A model generated the notes under the pieces. It was not told where the DNA came from. It did not search any database and saw only the letters and a program-made list of their open reading frames with translations. Made by a program: the position numbers and the translations under genes. A stretch of 64,000 bases of DNA from positions 496,001 to 560,000 of the forward strand of contig NZ_JADCJZ010000001.1 of NCBI RefSeq assembly GCF_014982725.1. The letters run 5' to 3'. Shown here one piece after another: positions 39,497-48,157 of the stretch (position 1 is its first letter; each line of letters opens with the position of its first letter). This DNA comes from Thermophilibacter gallinarum. GTDB lineage: Bacteria; Actinomycetota; Coriobacteriia; Coriobacteriales; Atopobiaceae.

Positions 39497-41266
39497 TTAC
39501 TCCTTCGTGATGCAGCCGAACGGGCAGGACTGGACGCACTGGTCGCACCCGACGCACTGCGTGGGGTCGATGGCCGCGGTGCCGTCCTTGGCGCGCCCGA
39601 GGGCCGGGCAGCCGATCTTGATGCACTGGCCGCACGCGCGGCAGTCGCGGATGGTGGGCTGCTTGCCGCGGCTGCGGTCGATGAGGCGGCACGGCGCCTT
39701 GAAGACGATGACGGAGAGCTGCTCGGTGTTGGCCACGGCGGCCTTGAGCGCGGCGCGCACGGCCTGGAGGTCCTGGGCGTCAACCTCGACCACGTCCTCC
39801 ACGCCCATCGCGCGGCACAGGGCGAGAAGGTCGAGCGCCTTGCCGCTCGGGTTGTCCAGCGGACCGATCTTGTGCGAGCTGTCCGTGAGGGTGACGCCGT
39901 TCACGGGGTTGCCCTGCGTGCCGGTCATGGCCGTGGTGCGGTTGTCCAGGATGCAGAGGGTGCCGGTGCCGCCGTTGTAGATGGTGCCGAGCATGCTCGT
40001 GATGCCGGAGTGCGCGAAGGTGGAGTCACCGATGACGCCCACGACCGGACGGCCGGTGCGCTCGGGCGCGCCTGCGAGTTCCATGCCGTGCGCCATGGAA
40101 AGCGAGGCGCCCATGTCGATGACCGTGTGGCACGCGCCGTAGGGTGCGACGGCGCCGAGCGTGTAGCAGCCGATGTCGCCGGTGACGATGGCCTTGAGAC
40201 GGCGCAGCTCGCAGAAGACGAGGCGGTGCGGGCAGCCGGGGCAGAACGCCGGCGGGCGCGGCGGGAGGTCCGTGGCTGCGTCGAGGTGCGCGGGCTGTTC
40301 CACGCCGAAGGAGGCGCGGATGACCTGGGGCTTGAGCTCGCCGGCGACGGGGAGCGGCGCGACGGGCGGCTCGGCGAGCGTGATGCCGAGGGCGCGGACG
40401 CGCGAGGAGAAGTAGTCGCTGGCCTCCTCAATTACGTAGCACGCGTCGACGGATGCGGCAAAGTCGGCGAGCGCGCGGGCGGGTAGCGGCCAGGCGAGGC
40501 CGAGCTTGAACGTGGAGGCCTCGGGCAGCGCCTCGCGGACGTGCTGGTAGACGGCACCGGCGCAGATGACGCCGATCTTCTCGCTGCGCATCTCCGTCTT
40601 GTTGAACGGGCAGGCCTCGGCGTACGCCTCGAGCTCGGCCTGGCGCTCATCCACGACCACGCGGCGCTTGACCGCGTTGGCCGGCATCATGACGTACTTG
40701 GGGATGTCGTCCGCGTAGTCGCGCGGGGCCACGGCCTCGCGCGCGCCGGACGCCGAGACGAGCGTGCGGGTGTGCGCGATGCGCATGGTCTCGTGCAGCA
40801 TGACCGGTGTGTCGAAGCGCTCGGAGAGCTCGAAGGCGGCACGGGCCATCTCGTAGCAGTCCTGCGAGTCGGCGACGTCGAGGCAGGGGATGCGGCCGAA
40901 GGCGGCGTAGAAGCGCGAGTCCTGCTCGTTCTGGGACGAGTAGCAGGACGGGTCGTCTGCGGCGAGAAGGACGAGGCCGGCGTTCACGCCGGTGGCCGCG
41001 GCGGCCATGAAGGGGTCGGCTGCCACGTTGACGCCCACGTGCTTCATCGTGACGAGCGAGCGGACGCCGGCGATGGCGGCGCCGAGGCCGACCTCGAAGG
41101 CGACCTTCTCGTTGGGGGACCACTCGCAGTAGACGTCGTCCTTGCGCACGAGGGCCTCGAGCGTCTCGGTGGACGGGGTGCCGGGGTAGCCCACGCCCAC
41201 GGCCACGCCGGCCTCCCAAGCGCCCTGGGCGATGGCCTCGTTGCCGGACATGAGGTGCTTGTCCAT
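39497..41266 (-). CDS. iorA: Indolepyruvate:ferredoxin oxidoreductase, alpha subunit
   Basis: 589 aa, normal length. The N-terminal pyrimidine-binding part shows GNEAIAQGAWEAGVAVGVGYPGTPSTE; the TPP-binding part shows FCPGCPHRLVF and GVIGDSTFAHSGITSMLGTI; the C-terminus carries two 4Fe-4S sites, CRACGQCIKIGCP and CVGCDQCVQSCP. With IorB it oxidatively decarboxylates aromatic 2-oxo acids to acyl-CoA during amino-acid fermentation. The start follows GGAGAGGAG. GLVLLAADD comes from the dispersed 12-mer. The neighbouring acyl-CoA synthetase suits the same pathway. Confidence 0.95.
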   Translation of the reverse strand: MDKHLMSGNEAIAQGAWEAGVAVGVGYPGTPSTETLEALVRKDDVYCEWSPNEKVAFEVGLGAAIAGVRSLVTMKHVGVNVAADPFMAAAATGVNAGLVLLAADDPSCYSSQNEQDSRFYAAFGRIPCLDVADSQDCYEMARAAFELSERFDTPVMLHETMRIAHTRTLVSASGAREAVAPRDYADDIPKYVMMPANAVKRRVVVDERQAELEAYAEACPFNKTEMRSEKIGVICAGAVYQHVREALPEASTFKLGLAWPLPARALADFAASVDACYVIEEASDYFSSRVRALGITLAEPPVAPLPVAGELKPQVIRASFGVEQPAHLDAATDLPPRPPAFCPGCPHRLVFCELRRLKAIVTGDIGCYTLGAVAPYGACHTVIDMGASLSMAHGMELAGAPERTGRPVVGVIGDSTFAHSGITSMLGTIYNGGTGTLCILDNRTTAMTGTQGNPVNGVTLTDSSHKIGPLDNPSGKALDLLALCRAMGVEDVVEVDAQDLQAVRAALKAAVANTEQLSVIVFKAPCRLIDRSRGKQPTIRDCRACGQCIKIGCPALGRAKDGTAAIDPTQCVGCDQCVQSCPFGCITKE

Positions 41267-41283
41267 GTCTCTCCTCTCCTGGG

Positions 41284-41317
41284 ATGATTCAAAAGGGGTC
41301 TGTCCCCAATTGAATCA
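41284..41317. repeat. GGGGTCTGTCCCC palindrome between iorA and acyl-CoA synthetase gene
   Basis: GATTCAAAAGGGGTCTG is followed by TCCCCAATTGAATC. The right arm uses AATTGAATC, so it mixes two arm types. It separates iorA from the upstream gene of the same strand. Confidence 0.8.
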
Positions 41318-41330
41318 CTGTCACTCTCTC

Positions 41331-42965
41331 CTAGCGGCGCGTCTCGCGCGCGACGAGGGCGTCGGCCCCGTACTTGGCGCGCAGCGCCGGCTTCTCTATC
41401 TTGCCCGTCGGGTTTCTCGGCACGGGCGCAAAGATGACCGTGCGCGGCCGCTTGTAGCGCGGCAGCCTCTTGCAGAACGTCGTGACGTCGTCCTCGGTGA
41501 GCGTGGCGCCCGCCTTGAGCTCGATGACCGCGGCCGGGATCTCGCCCAGGCGCTCGTCGGGCAGACCGATCACGGCCACGTCCTTGATCGCGGGGTGACC
41601 CATGAGGAAGTCCTCGATCTCCACGGGGTAGATGTTCTCGCCGCCCATGATGACGACGTCCTTCTTGCGGTCCACCAGCCAGTAGAAGCCGTCCTCGTCC
41701 TGGCGCGCCATGTCGCCGGTGTGCAGCCACCCGTCCACGAGCGTCTCGGCCGTGGCCTCGGGGTCCTTGTAGTAGCACTCCATGAGGCCGGGGCCCTGCA
41801 CACAGAGCTCGCCGACCTCGCCGGGCGCGACCTCGGCGCCGTCCTCGCCCACGATCTTGCAGCTCCAGCGGTAGCCGGGCACGCCGATCGCGCCCACGTG
41901 GTCGATGTTCTCGAGCCCCAGGTGCACGCAGCCCGGGCCCATCGACTCCGAGAGGCCGTAGTTGGTGTCGTAGTCGTGGTGCGGGAAGACCTCGCGCCAG
42001 CGGCGGATCAGGCTCTCCGGGACGGGCTGCGCGCCGATGTGCATGAGGCGCCACTGGTCCAGGTGGTAGTTGTCCAGCCGCACCGTGCCCTCCTCGAGCG
42101 CCACGAGGATGTCCTGCGCCCAGGGCACGAGCAGCCACACGATCGTGCAGCCCTCGTTGGAGACGGTCTCCAGCACGGTCTTGGGTGAGACGCCGCGCAG
42201 GAGCACGCCGCGGCCGCCCACCATGAGGCTGCCCAGCCAGTGCATGCACGCGCCCGTGTGGTAGAGCGGCGGGATGCACAGGAACACGTCGTCGTGGGTC
42301 TGGTGGTGGTGCGTCTGCTCCATCTCGGCCGCCTGCGTGAGGCTCTGGTGGTGGTGCAGGATGGCCTTGGGGAAGCCCGTGGTGCCGGAGGAGAAGTAGA
42401 TGGCGGCGTCCTCGTCCTCGGAGAGCGGGACGCGCGGGTCCGCCGATGAGCACAGGCTTGCCAGCTCGCGGTAGCTCTCCGCCCAGGTGGGGCAGTCGTC
42501 GCCCACGAAGAAGAGCAGGCGGCCCGCCTGGATGCGGTCCACGATCTCCTCCACGCGGCCGATGAACTCCGGTCCAAAGACGAGGATGTCCACGTCCGCC
42601 TTGTCCAGGCAGTACTCGATCTCGTCCGCGGAGTAGCGGAAGTTCAGCGGTACCACCGTGGCGCCCGACTTGAGCACGCCAAAGTAGAGCGGCAGCCACT
42701 CGATGCAGTTGTAGAGCAGGATGGCCACCTTGTCGTCCTTGTGCACGCCGCGGGACAGCAGCAGGTTGGCAAAGCGGTTGGCCTTCTCGTCAAAGACAGA
42801 CCAGGTCATCTCGCGGCGGAACGGCTCGTCGTCGGTGGTCTCCACCAGGTCGTAGTCGCGCCAGGTGATGTGGCGGTTCTCGCGCCGCTCGGGGTTGACC
42901 TCCACGAGGGCGACCTCGCTCGGGTACTTCTCGGCGTTGGCGCGCAGCATGTCGACGATGGTCAT
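41331..42965 (-). CDS. AMP-forming acyl-CoA synthetase/ligase
   Basis: 544 aa. Adenylation motifs are complete: IYFSSGTTGFPKAIL (P-loop-like), YGLSESMGPG, GWLHTGDMARQDEDGFY, RKKDVVIMGGENIYP, and the catalytic Lys in NPTGKIEKPALRAKYG. The best guess is an aryl- or medium-chain acyl-CoA synthetase that activates, or in reverse conserves energy from, the arylacetyl-CoA made by IorAB just downstream. The start at 42965 has AAAGGCC-type sequence upstream. Assignment to that pathway is inference from context. Confidence 0.9.
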   Translation of the reverse strand: MTIVDMLRANAEKYPSEVALVEVNPERRENRHITWRDYDLVETTDDEPFRREMTWSVFDEKANRFANLLLSRGVHKDDKVAILLYNCIEWLPLYFGVLKSGATVVPLNFRYSADEIEYCLDKADVDILVFGPEFIGRVEEIVDRIQAGRLLFFVGDDCPTWAESYRELASLCSSADPRVPLSEDEDAAIYFSSGTTGFPKAILHHHQSLTQAAEMEQTHHHQTHDDVFLCIPPLYHTGACMHWLGSLMVGGRGVLLRGVSPKTVLETVSNEGCTIVWLLVPWAQDILVALEEGTVRLDNYHLDQWRLMHIGAQPVPESLIRRWREVFPHHDYDTNYGLSESMGPGCVHLGLENIDHVGAIGVPGYRWSCKIVGEDGAEVAPGEVGELCVQGPGLMECYYKDPEATAETLVDGWLHTGDMARQDEDGFYWLVDRKKDVVIMGGENIYPVEIEDFLMGHPAIKDVAVIGLPDERLGEIPAAVIELKAGATLTEDDVTTFCKRLPRYKRPRTVIFAPVPRNPTGKIEKPALRAKYGADALVARETRR

Positions 42966-43076
42966 GTTCTGGCCTTTCGGGTCTTGTCACACGGTCCCCA
43001 CATCATAGCCCGCCGCCGCGGGCGAGAAGGACGTGCGTGCCGCGCGCGTAACGCGACCGTGACGTGCCGGCGCGAT

Positions 43077-43225
43077 GTTCTTCTCGCCCTGTGCGCGTGT
43101 CCGCCAATACGCGACTTTCAACGTTTCGAGGCCCGATTCCGTGCGAAATCGCGTATTGAGCGTTGCCAGTACGCGACTTCCAACGTTTTAACCGTCCAAA
43201 ACGTTGGAAGTCGCGTATTTGTATC
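43077..43225. repeat. Four-unit BIME-like array, TACGCGACTTCCAACG units
   Basis: Forward units ATACGCGACTTTCAACG (43110) and GTACGCGACTTCCAACG (43171) alternate with inverted units CGCGTATTGAGCGTTG (43150) and AACGTTGGAAGTCGCGTAT (43201). Copies of the dispersed 12-mer lie on both sides (43021, 43077, 43260). It fills the 325-bp gap between the acyl-CoA synthetase and the response-regulator gene, whose promoter must lie within or beside it. Confidence 0.75.
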
Positions 43226-43290
43226 CCGGAATGCGGCCCGAGCCGTGTGCTACCCTCGTGGCGAGAAGAACCGCGGACCCGGGAGGTCAT

Positions 43291-43962
43291 ATGCGACGGC
43301 TGCTCGTGGTTGAGGACGACGCGCGCCTGCGCGACGAGCTCTGCGTGCTGCTCGCGCGCAACGGCTACGAGGCCACGGCGCTCACCACCTTCGACGACGT
43401 CGCCGAGCAGATCCTGGCCGCGGCGCCCGACCTGGTGCTTCTCGACCTCAACCTGCCCGGCGTCGACGGCACCTACGTCTGCCGCGAGGTGCGCCGCCGT
43501 AGCGCCGTGCCCATCGTCGTGGTGACCTCCCGCGACAACGACATGGACGAGCTGCTCACGCTCTCGTTCGGCGCGGACGACTTCGTGCCCAAGCCCTACA
43601 ACGACCAGGTCCTTCTCGCCCACGTGGCGACGGTCCTCAAGCGCAGCTACGGCGAGGGCGCCGCCTCCGCGGAGCTCACGCACGCCGGCGTCACGCTCGA
43701 CACGGCGCGCTGCAGCGTGAGTTACCAGGGCCGTACGGCCGAGCTCACCAAGAACGAGCTGCGCATCCTCGCGCTGCTCATGCGCAACGTCGGCGCGGTC
43801 GTGAGCCGCCAGCGCATCCAGGAGGAGCTCTGGGCCTCCGACGAGTTCGTGGACGACAACACGCTCACGGTGAACGTGAGCCACCTGCGCTCCACGCTCG
43901 CCAAGATCGGCGTGGAGGACTTCGTGCGCACCAAGCGCGGCATGGGCTACCTGGTGGAGTAG
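43291..43962 (+). CDS. Response regulator, OmpR type (BceR-like)
   Basis: 223 aa from the ATG at 43291 with GGGAGG four bases upstream. The receiver has acidic pair VEDD (8-10), phospho-acceptor Asp52 (LLDLNLPGVDG) and the switch Thr/Lys (VVTSRDND, PKPYND). The winged-helix output is TAELTKNELRILALLMRN and VSHLRSTLAKIG, RTKRGMGYLV. Context (HK, ABC ATPase, 10-TM permease follow) marks it as a BceR-type regulator of peptide-antibiotic resistance. QVLLAHV is from the dispersed 12-mer. Confidence 0.93.
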   Translation: MRRLLVVEDDARLRDELCVLLARNGYEATALTTFDDVAEQILAAAPDLVLLDLNLPGVDGTYVCREVRRRSAVPIVVVTSRDNDMDELLTLSFGADDFVPKPYNDQVLLAHVATVLKRSYGEGAASAELTHAGVTLDTARCSVSYQGRTAELTKNELRILALLMRNVGAVVSRQRIQEELWASDEFVDDNTLTVNVSHLRSTLAKIGVEDFVRTKRGMGYLVE

Positions 43963-43976
43963 GGGGCGAGAAGAAC

Positions 43977-45002
43977 GTGGGCTTTGGCGCCTACATCGCC
44001 GACCGGCTGGTGCCGCTCGCTGTGGGCGCGGTGGCGCTCGCGTTTGCCGCGCTGGTCATGGTCGTGTACGGGCTGGACGCGGCGGCGGTGGCCTTTGTCT
44101 GCGGCGTGCTCGCGCTCGCAGCGGCCGCGGCGCTCGTGCTGGACTGGCTGCACCGTCGCGCGTTCTACCGGCGGCTCGAGGACATGCTGAGCTCGCTGGA
44201 CGAGACCTACCTCGCCACGGAGCTCACCGAGCGCCCCTCCTTTCCCGAGGGCCAGCTCCTCTACGACGCCCTCGACCGCGAGTCCCGCGCCATGCGCGAC
44301 CGCATCGCCGCGGCGCGCCGCCGCTCGCGCGAGTACCGCGAGTACGTGGAGACCTGGGTGCACGAGATCAAGACGCCGATCGCGGCCGCGCGGCTCGTGG
44401 CCCGCAACAACCCCTCGCCGGCCACGGAGTCCATGGACGCCGAGCTGGACCAGATCGAGGGCTACGTGGAGCAGGCGCTCTACTACTCGCGCGGCACCTC
44501 GCTCGACCGCGACTTCCAGATTCGCCAGGTCGTGCTGGCGGAGGTGGTGCGCGACGCGCTGCGCCACAAGGCCCGCACGCTGATCGACGCGCACGTGGCG
44601 CCCGAGCTGGGTGAGCTCGACTACACGGTGCGCGCCGACCCCAAGTGGCTGTCGTTCGTGATCGGCCAGGTGCTCGTGAACGCCGCCAAGTACCGGGGCG
44701 AGAAGGACGGCGAGGGTCGCGTCCGCATCTGGGCCGAGCGCCGTGAGACCGGCCTCGACGCCTGGGAGACGGTGCTCGCGATAGCCGACGACGGGATCGG
44801 CATCCCGGCCGCGGACGTGGGCCGCGTCTTCGACAAGGGCTTCACCGGCGAGAACGGCCGTCGCTTCGCGCGCTCCACCGGCATGGGCCTCTACCTCGTG
44901 CGCGAGCTCTGCGACAAGATGGGCGTGCGCGCGTGGCTCGAGTCCGAGGAGGGCGTCGGCACCACGGTCTTTCTTGCCTTCCCCGACAGCGCGCGGCAGT
45001 GA
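43977..45002 (+). CDS. Sensor histidine kinase, intramembrane-sensing (BceS-like)
   Basis: 341 aa from a GTG at 43977; spacing to the regulator is 14 bases. Two close transmembrane helices within residues 10-60 and almost no extracellular loop are typical of BceS kinases, which sense through the ABC permease. Phospho-acceptor His129 lies in WVHEIKTPIAAARL, the N-box is QVLVNAAKYRGEKDG, and G-boxes are ADDGIGIPAADVG and STGMGLYLVREL. It phosphorylates the upstream regulator. Confidence 0.92.
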   Translation: MGFGAYIADRLVPLAVGAVALAFAALVMVVYGLDAAAVAFVCGVLALAAAAALVLDWLHRRAFYRRLEDMLSSLDETYLATELTERPSFPEGQLLYDALDRESRAMRDRIAAARRRSREYREYVETWVHEIKTPIAAARLVARNNPSPATESMDAELDQIEGYVEQALYYSRGTSLDRDFQIRQVVLAEVVRDALRHKARTLIDAHVAPELGELDYTVRADPKWLSFVIGQVLVNAAKYRGEKDGEGRVRIWAERRETGLDAWETVLAIADDGIGIPAADVGRVFDKGFTGENGRRFARSTGMGLYLVRELCDKMGVRAWLESEEGVGTTVFLAFPDSARQ

Positions 45003-45013
45003 GCCAAAGGGGC

Positions 45014-45085
45014 CGTGCAAAGGGGACAGTCACTTTTGCACGCTACGAAGGGAAGCGTGCAAAGGGGACAGTCACTTTTGCACGG
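45014..45085. repeat. Two tandem GGGGACAG palindromes, GTGCAAAA arms
   Basis: GTGCAAAGGGGACAGTCAC-TTTTGCAC occurs at 45014-45042 and again at 45056-45085. They lie between the kinase gene and the transporter genes, separating the regulatory and effector halves of the Bce module. Confidence 0.85.
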
Positions 45086-45088
45086 CCA

Positions 45089-45190
45089 ACCTTGCGAAAG
45101 CGTAAGGGAGCGATAAGCCCGTTCGATGGCACCGTCCTGCTCGCCGGGCGAGTATGGTCGTGTACCAGAAGGCCAACCGAGAGGAATCGC
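45089..45190 (+). promoter_or_regulatory. Probable regulator-dependent promoter of the Bce-type transporter
   Basis: The space after the palindromes contains the imperfect dyad CCTTGCG-AAAG-CGTAAGG (about 45089-45108), like operators used by BceR-type regulators. No strong -10/-35 pair is obvious, consistent with an activated promoter. The assignment is inference from position. Confidence 0.4.
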
Positions 45191-45191
45191 A

Positions 45192-45980
45192 ATGGCACCT
45201 TCGCACGCCCAGCCCGCGCAGCCCGTCCTGTCCTGCCGGGACGTCGAGAAGCTCTACGGAACCCGCGACAACGTCACGCGCGCCCTCGACGGCGTGTCCT
45301 TCGACGTCGCCGCCGGCGAGTACGTCGCTATCATGGGCCCGTCCGGCTCGGGCAAGACCACGCTCCTGAACTGCGTCTCCACGATCGATCGCCCCACCTC
45401 CGGCCACATCTACGTGGACGGCCAGGACATCACCGCCCTGCGCCCGGGCCAGCTCTCCCGCTTCCGCCGCGAGCGCCTGGGCTTCGTCTTCCAGGACTCC
45501 AACCTGCTCGACACCCTCACCGCGCGCGAGAACATCGCGCTGGCGCTCACGATCAACCACACGCCCGCCAAGGAGGTCGCGGCCCGCGTGGGCGGCGTGG
45601 CCCGTCGCCTGGGCGTCGCCGACGTGCTCGACAAGTTTCCGCACGAGATGTCCGGTGGCCAGAAGCAGCGCGTCGCCGCGGCCCGCGCCATCGTGACCGA
45701 TCCGTCGCTGGTCCTGGCCGACGAGCCCACCGGCGCGCTCGACTCGCGCAACTCGCGCCTGCTCCTGGAGAGCCTCGAGGAGCTCAACGACGCCGGCGCC
45801 ACGATCATCATGGTCACGCACGACTCCTTTGCCGCGAGCTACGCCCGCCGCGCCCTCTTCCTCAAGGACGGTCGCGTCTGGAACGAGCTCGTCCGCGGCA
45901 CCAAGACGCGCAAGACCTTCTTCAACGAGATCATGGACGTCGTGTCCTTCCTGGGAGGGGAGGGCGCAGATGTACGCTAG
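45192..45980 (+). CDS. ABC transporter ATPase, BceA/MacB type
   Basis: 262 aa. Walker [10 protein letters not shown], signature [16 protein letters not shown] and Walker [13 protein letters not shown] are intact; [18 protein letters not shown] is the usual N-terminus of MacB/BceA ATPases. With the following permease it forms a peptide-antibiotic resistance and sensing complex. The ATG at 45192 follows AGAGGAATC. Its last 11 bases overlap the permease start. Confidence 0.93.
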   Translation: MAPSHAQPAQPVLSCRDVEKLYGTRDNVTRALDGVSFDVAAGEYVAIMGPSGSGKTTLLNCVSTIDRPTSGHIYVDGQDITALRPGQLSRFRRERLGFVFQDSNLLDTLTARENIALALTINHTPAKEVAARVGGVARRLGVADVLDKFPHEMSGGQKQRVAAARAIVTDPSLVLADEPTGALDSRNSRLLLESLEELNDAGATIIMVTHDSFAASYARRALFLKDGRVWNELVRGTKTRKTFFNEIMDVVSFLGGEGADVR

Positions 45981-48081
45981 GATCGCCCTCGGCAACGTCC
46001 GCAAGTCCTTCAGGGACTTCTCGGTCTTCTTCCTCACGCTGGCCTTTGGCGTCTGCGTCTTCTACGCCTTCGGCTCCATCACCGACCAGGCCGCCGTCAT
46101 CCAGATGGCCGCCGACCAGCGCCGCATGGTGCAGGCGCTCGCCGACCTCCTCTCCGGCCTCTCCGTGTTTGTCGTGATCATCCTCGGGTTTCTCGTGGTC
46201 TACGCCAACCGCTTCCTCATCCGGCGGCGCAAGCGCGAGTTCGGCATCTACCTCACGCTCGGCATGGACATCCGCCACGTCTCCTGGATCATCGTCATAG
46301 AGACGCTCGTCGTGGGCGTGGTCGCGCTCGGCGTGGGCCTGCTTCTGGGCCTCGGGCTCTCGCAGGTCATGATGTACGTCACGGCGGGGCTCTTCGAGGC
46401 CACGATCAGGGGCTTCGTCTTCGCGTTCTCGCCGGCCGCGGCGCTCTCCACGGTGGCGTGCTTCGCGGGCATCTTCCTCGTGACGCTCGTCTTCAACGTG
46501 TCCACGGTCAGCCGCTATAAGCTCATCGACCTCATCAACGCGGACAAGGTGAGCGAGAAGGTCCGTCTGCGCAGCCTGCCGCTCTCGGTGGTGCTCTTCC
46601 TCGCGTCGCTCGCGCTCATCGGCGTGGCGTACAAGGTCCTGCTCGAGCACGGCATGATGGAGGAGGGCCCGTACTTCGCGATCGCCACGGGGCTGGTCAC
46701 GGTGGGCACGCTGCTCTTCTTCTTCTCGATCTCCGGCTTTGCCCTGCGCGCGCTCCAGGCGAGCCCGCGCACCTACCTCTCCGGCCTCAACATGTTCGTG
46801 ATGCGCCAGCTCAACAGCCGCATCAACACCGCGTGGCTCTCCATCTCCCTGGTGTGCGCGATGCTCTTCCTCGCCATCTGCGGCGTGTGCACGGGCTTTT
46901 CGGTGGCAACGGGCATGAACGAGAGCCTGCGCGTGGGCACGGCCTACGACATGTCACTCATAAGCTACCCCATGGGCATGGCCGTGCAGGATGCCGCGCC
47001 GTACGAGAAGGACGGCCCGGCCGCGGCGGACGGCTACGACGCCATCGCCCGCCTGCGCGCGGACATCCCCGACTACGACGAGCTCTTCCGCGACGCCGTC
47101 CAGGTCAACCAGTACACCTACGACGCCGACGGCAACCCGATCGTGGACACCACCGTGGAGGAGCTCTTTGCCAACACGGACTTCACCGGCAACGCCACCG
47201 TGCAGACCATGATGCAGGGCAACACCGACCAGCGCCTCACTGTGGTGCCCGTCTCCGAGTACAACGCCCTGGCCAAGATGGCGGGCGAGAAGACCGTGGA
47301 GCTCGCGGCGGGGGAGTGCCTGCTGTGGAACGACCTCTCGTCCCTCGACGAGCTCTGGGACGCCGTGACTGAGCAGAACCCGGAGGTCGAGGTCGGCGGC
47401 AAGACACTGCGCTTTGCCGCCGAGCCGCTCGTGCACCTGCTCTTCTCGGACACGACCGCCGGCGGCACGGTCTCCGGCGCGCTCGTGGTCCCGGACGACA
47501 TGGTGCCCGCGGGCGCCGGCCCCAGCGTCACCGTGGTTGACCTCATGTACAACGGCGAGCGCACCAAGGTGGAGCCCGCTGCCGTCGCCGCAATCGACGA
47601 GGCCTATGGCGACATCATTGGCCAGGGATCCACGCTCGACGCCTGGCCGGTCTGGAACCTCACGACCGCGCAGGGGCTGCTCGACCAGTCCTCCGGCACC
47701 ACCGTCGTGGTCACCTACCTGGCCATCTACATCGGCGTGGTCCTGCTCGTGTGCTGCGCGACGGTGCTCGCCCTGCAGCAGCTCTCCGAGGCGGCGGACA
47801 ACGTGGGCCGCTACCGCGTGCTTTCTGAGCTGGGAGCCGAGAAGCGCATGATCGACCACGCCCTTCTCGCCCAGATCGGCGTGTACTTCCTCTTCCCGCT
47901 GGTGGTGGCCATGGCGCACGCGGCAGTGGCGCTCTCCGTGGTGAACGACATCGTGGCGCTGCTCACGGGCTTCCAGATCGGCACGGCGCTCGCGGGGACG
48001 GTCGCCTTCGTCGTGGCGCTCTACGGCGGCTACTTCCTCGTGACCTACCTCACGTCACGCTCCATGCTCTCCCGGGCGTAG
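45970..48081 (+). CDS. ABC transporter permease, BceB/FtsX type
   Basis: 703 aa from the ATG at 45970; upstream the frame is only the shadow of the ATPase gene. The BceB plan is visible: one N-terminal helix, helices 2-4, helices 5-8 around residues 180-350 (VLFLASLALIGVAYKVLLEH, YFAIATGLVTVGTLLFFFSI), a large extracellular domain of about 240 residues (near 360-590), and final FtsX-type helices. It senses and removes peptide antibiotics such as bacitracin or lantibiotics. It overlaps the ATPase gene by 11 bases. Confidence 0.92.
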   Translation: MYARIALGNVRKSFRDFSVFFLTLAFGVCVFYAFGSITDQAAVIQMAADQRRMVQALADLLSGLSVFVVIILGFLVVYANRFLIRRRKREFGIYLTLGMDIRHVSWIIVIETLVVGVVALGVGLLLGLGLSQVMMYVTAGLFEATIRGFVFAFSPAAALSTVACFAGIFLVTLVFNVSTVSRYKLIDLINADKVSEKVRLRSLPLSVVLFLASLALIGVAYKVLLEHGMMEEGPYFAIATGLVTVGTLLFFFSISGFALRALQASPRTYLSGLNMFVMRQLNSRINTAWLSISLVCAMLFLAICGVCTGFSVATGMNESLRVGTAYDMSLISYPMGMAVQDAAPYEKDGPAAADGYDAIARLRADIPDYDELFRDAVQVNQYTYDADGNPIVDTTVEELFANTDFTGNATVQTMMQGNTDQRLTVVPVSEYNALAKMAGEKTVELAAGECLLWNDLSSLDELWDAVTEQNPEVEVGGKTLRFAAEPLVHLLFSDTTAGGTVSGALVVPDDMVPAGAGPSVTVVDLMYNGERTKVEPAAVAAIDEAYGDIIGQGSTLDAWPVWNLTTAQGLLDQSSGTTVVVTYLAIYIGVVLLVCCATVLALQQLSEAADNVGRYRVLSELGAEKRMIDHALLAQIGVYFLFPLVVAMAHAAVALSVVNDIVALLTGFQIGTALAGTVAFVVALYGGYFLVTYLTSRSMLSRA

Positions 48082-48157
48082 TTTCACGCCCCGTGCAACG
48101 TGCCTCCCGCCGCGGGGTACCATCTCATCGTCCGCAACCAAGCGAGAGGAGTTCCTC

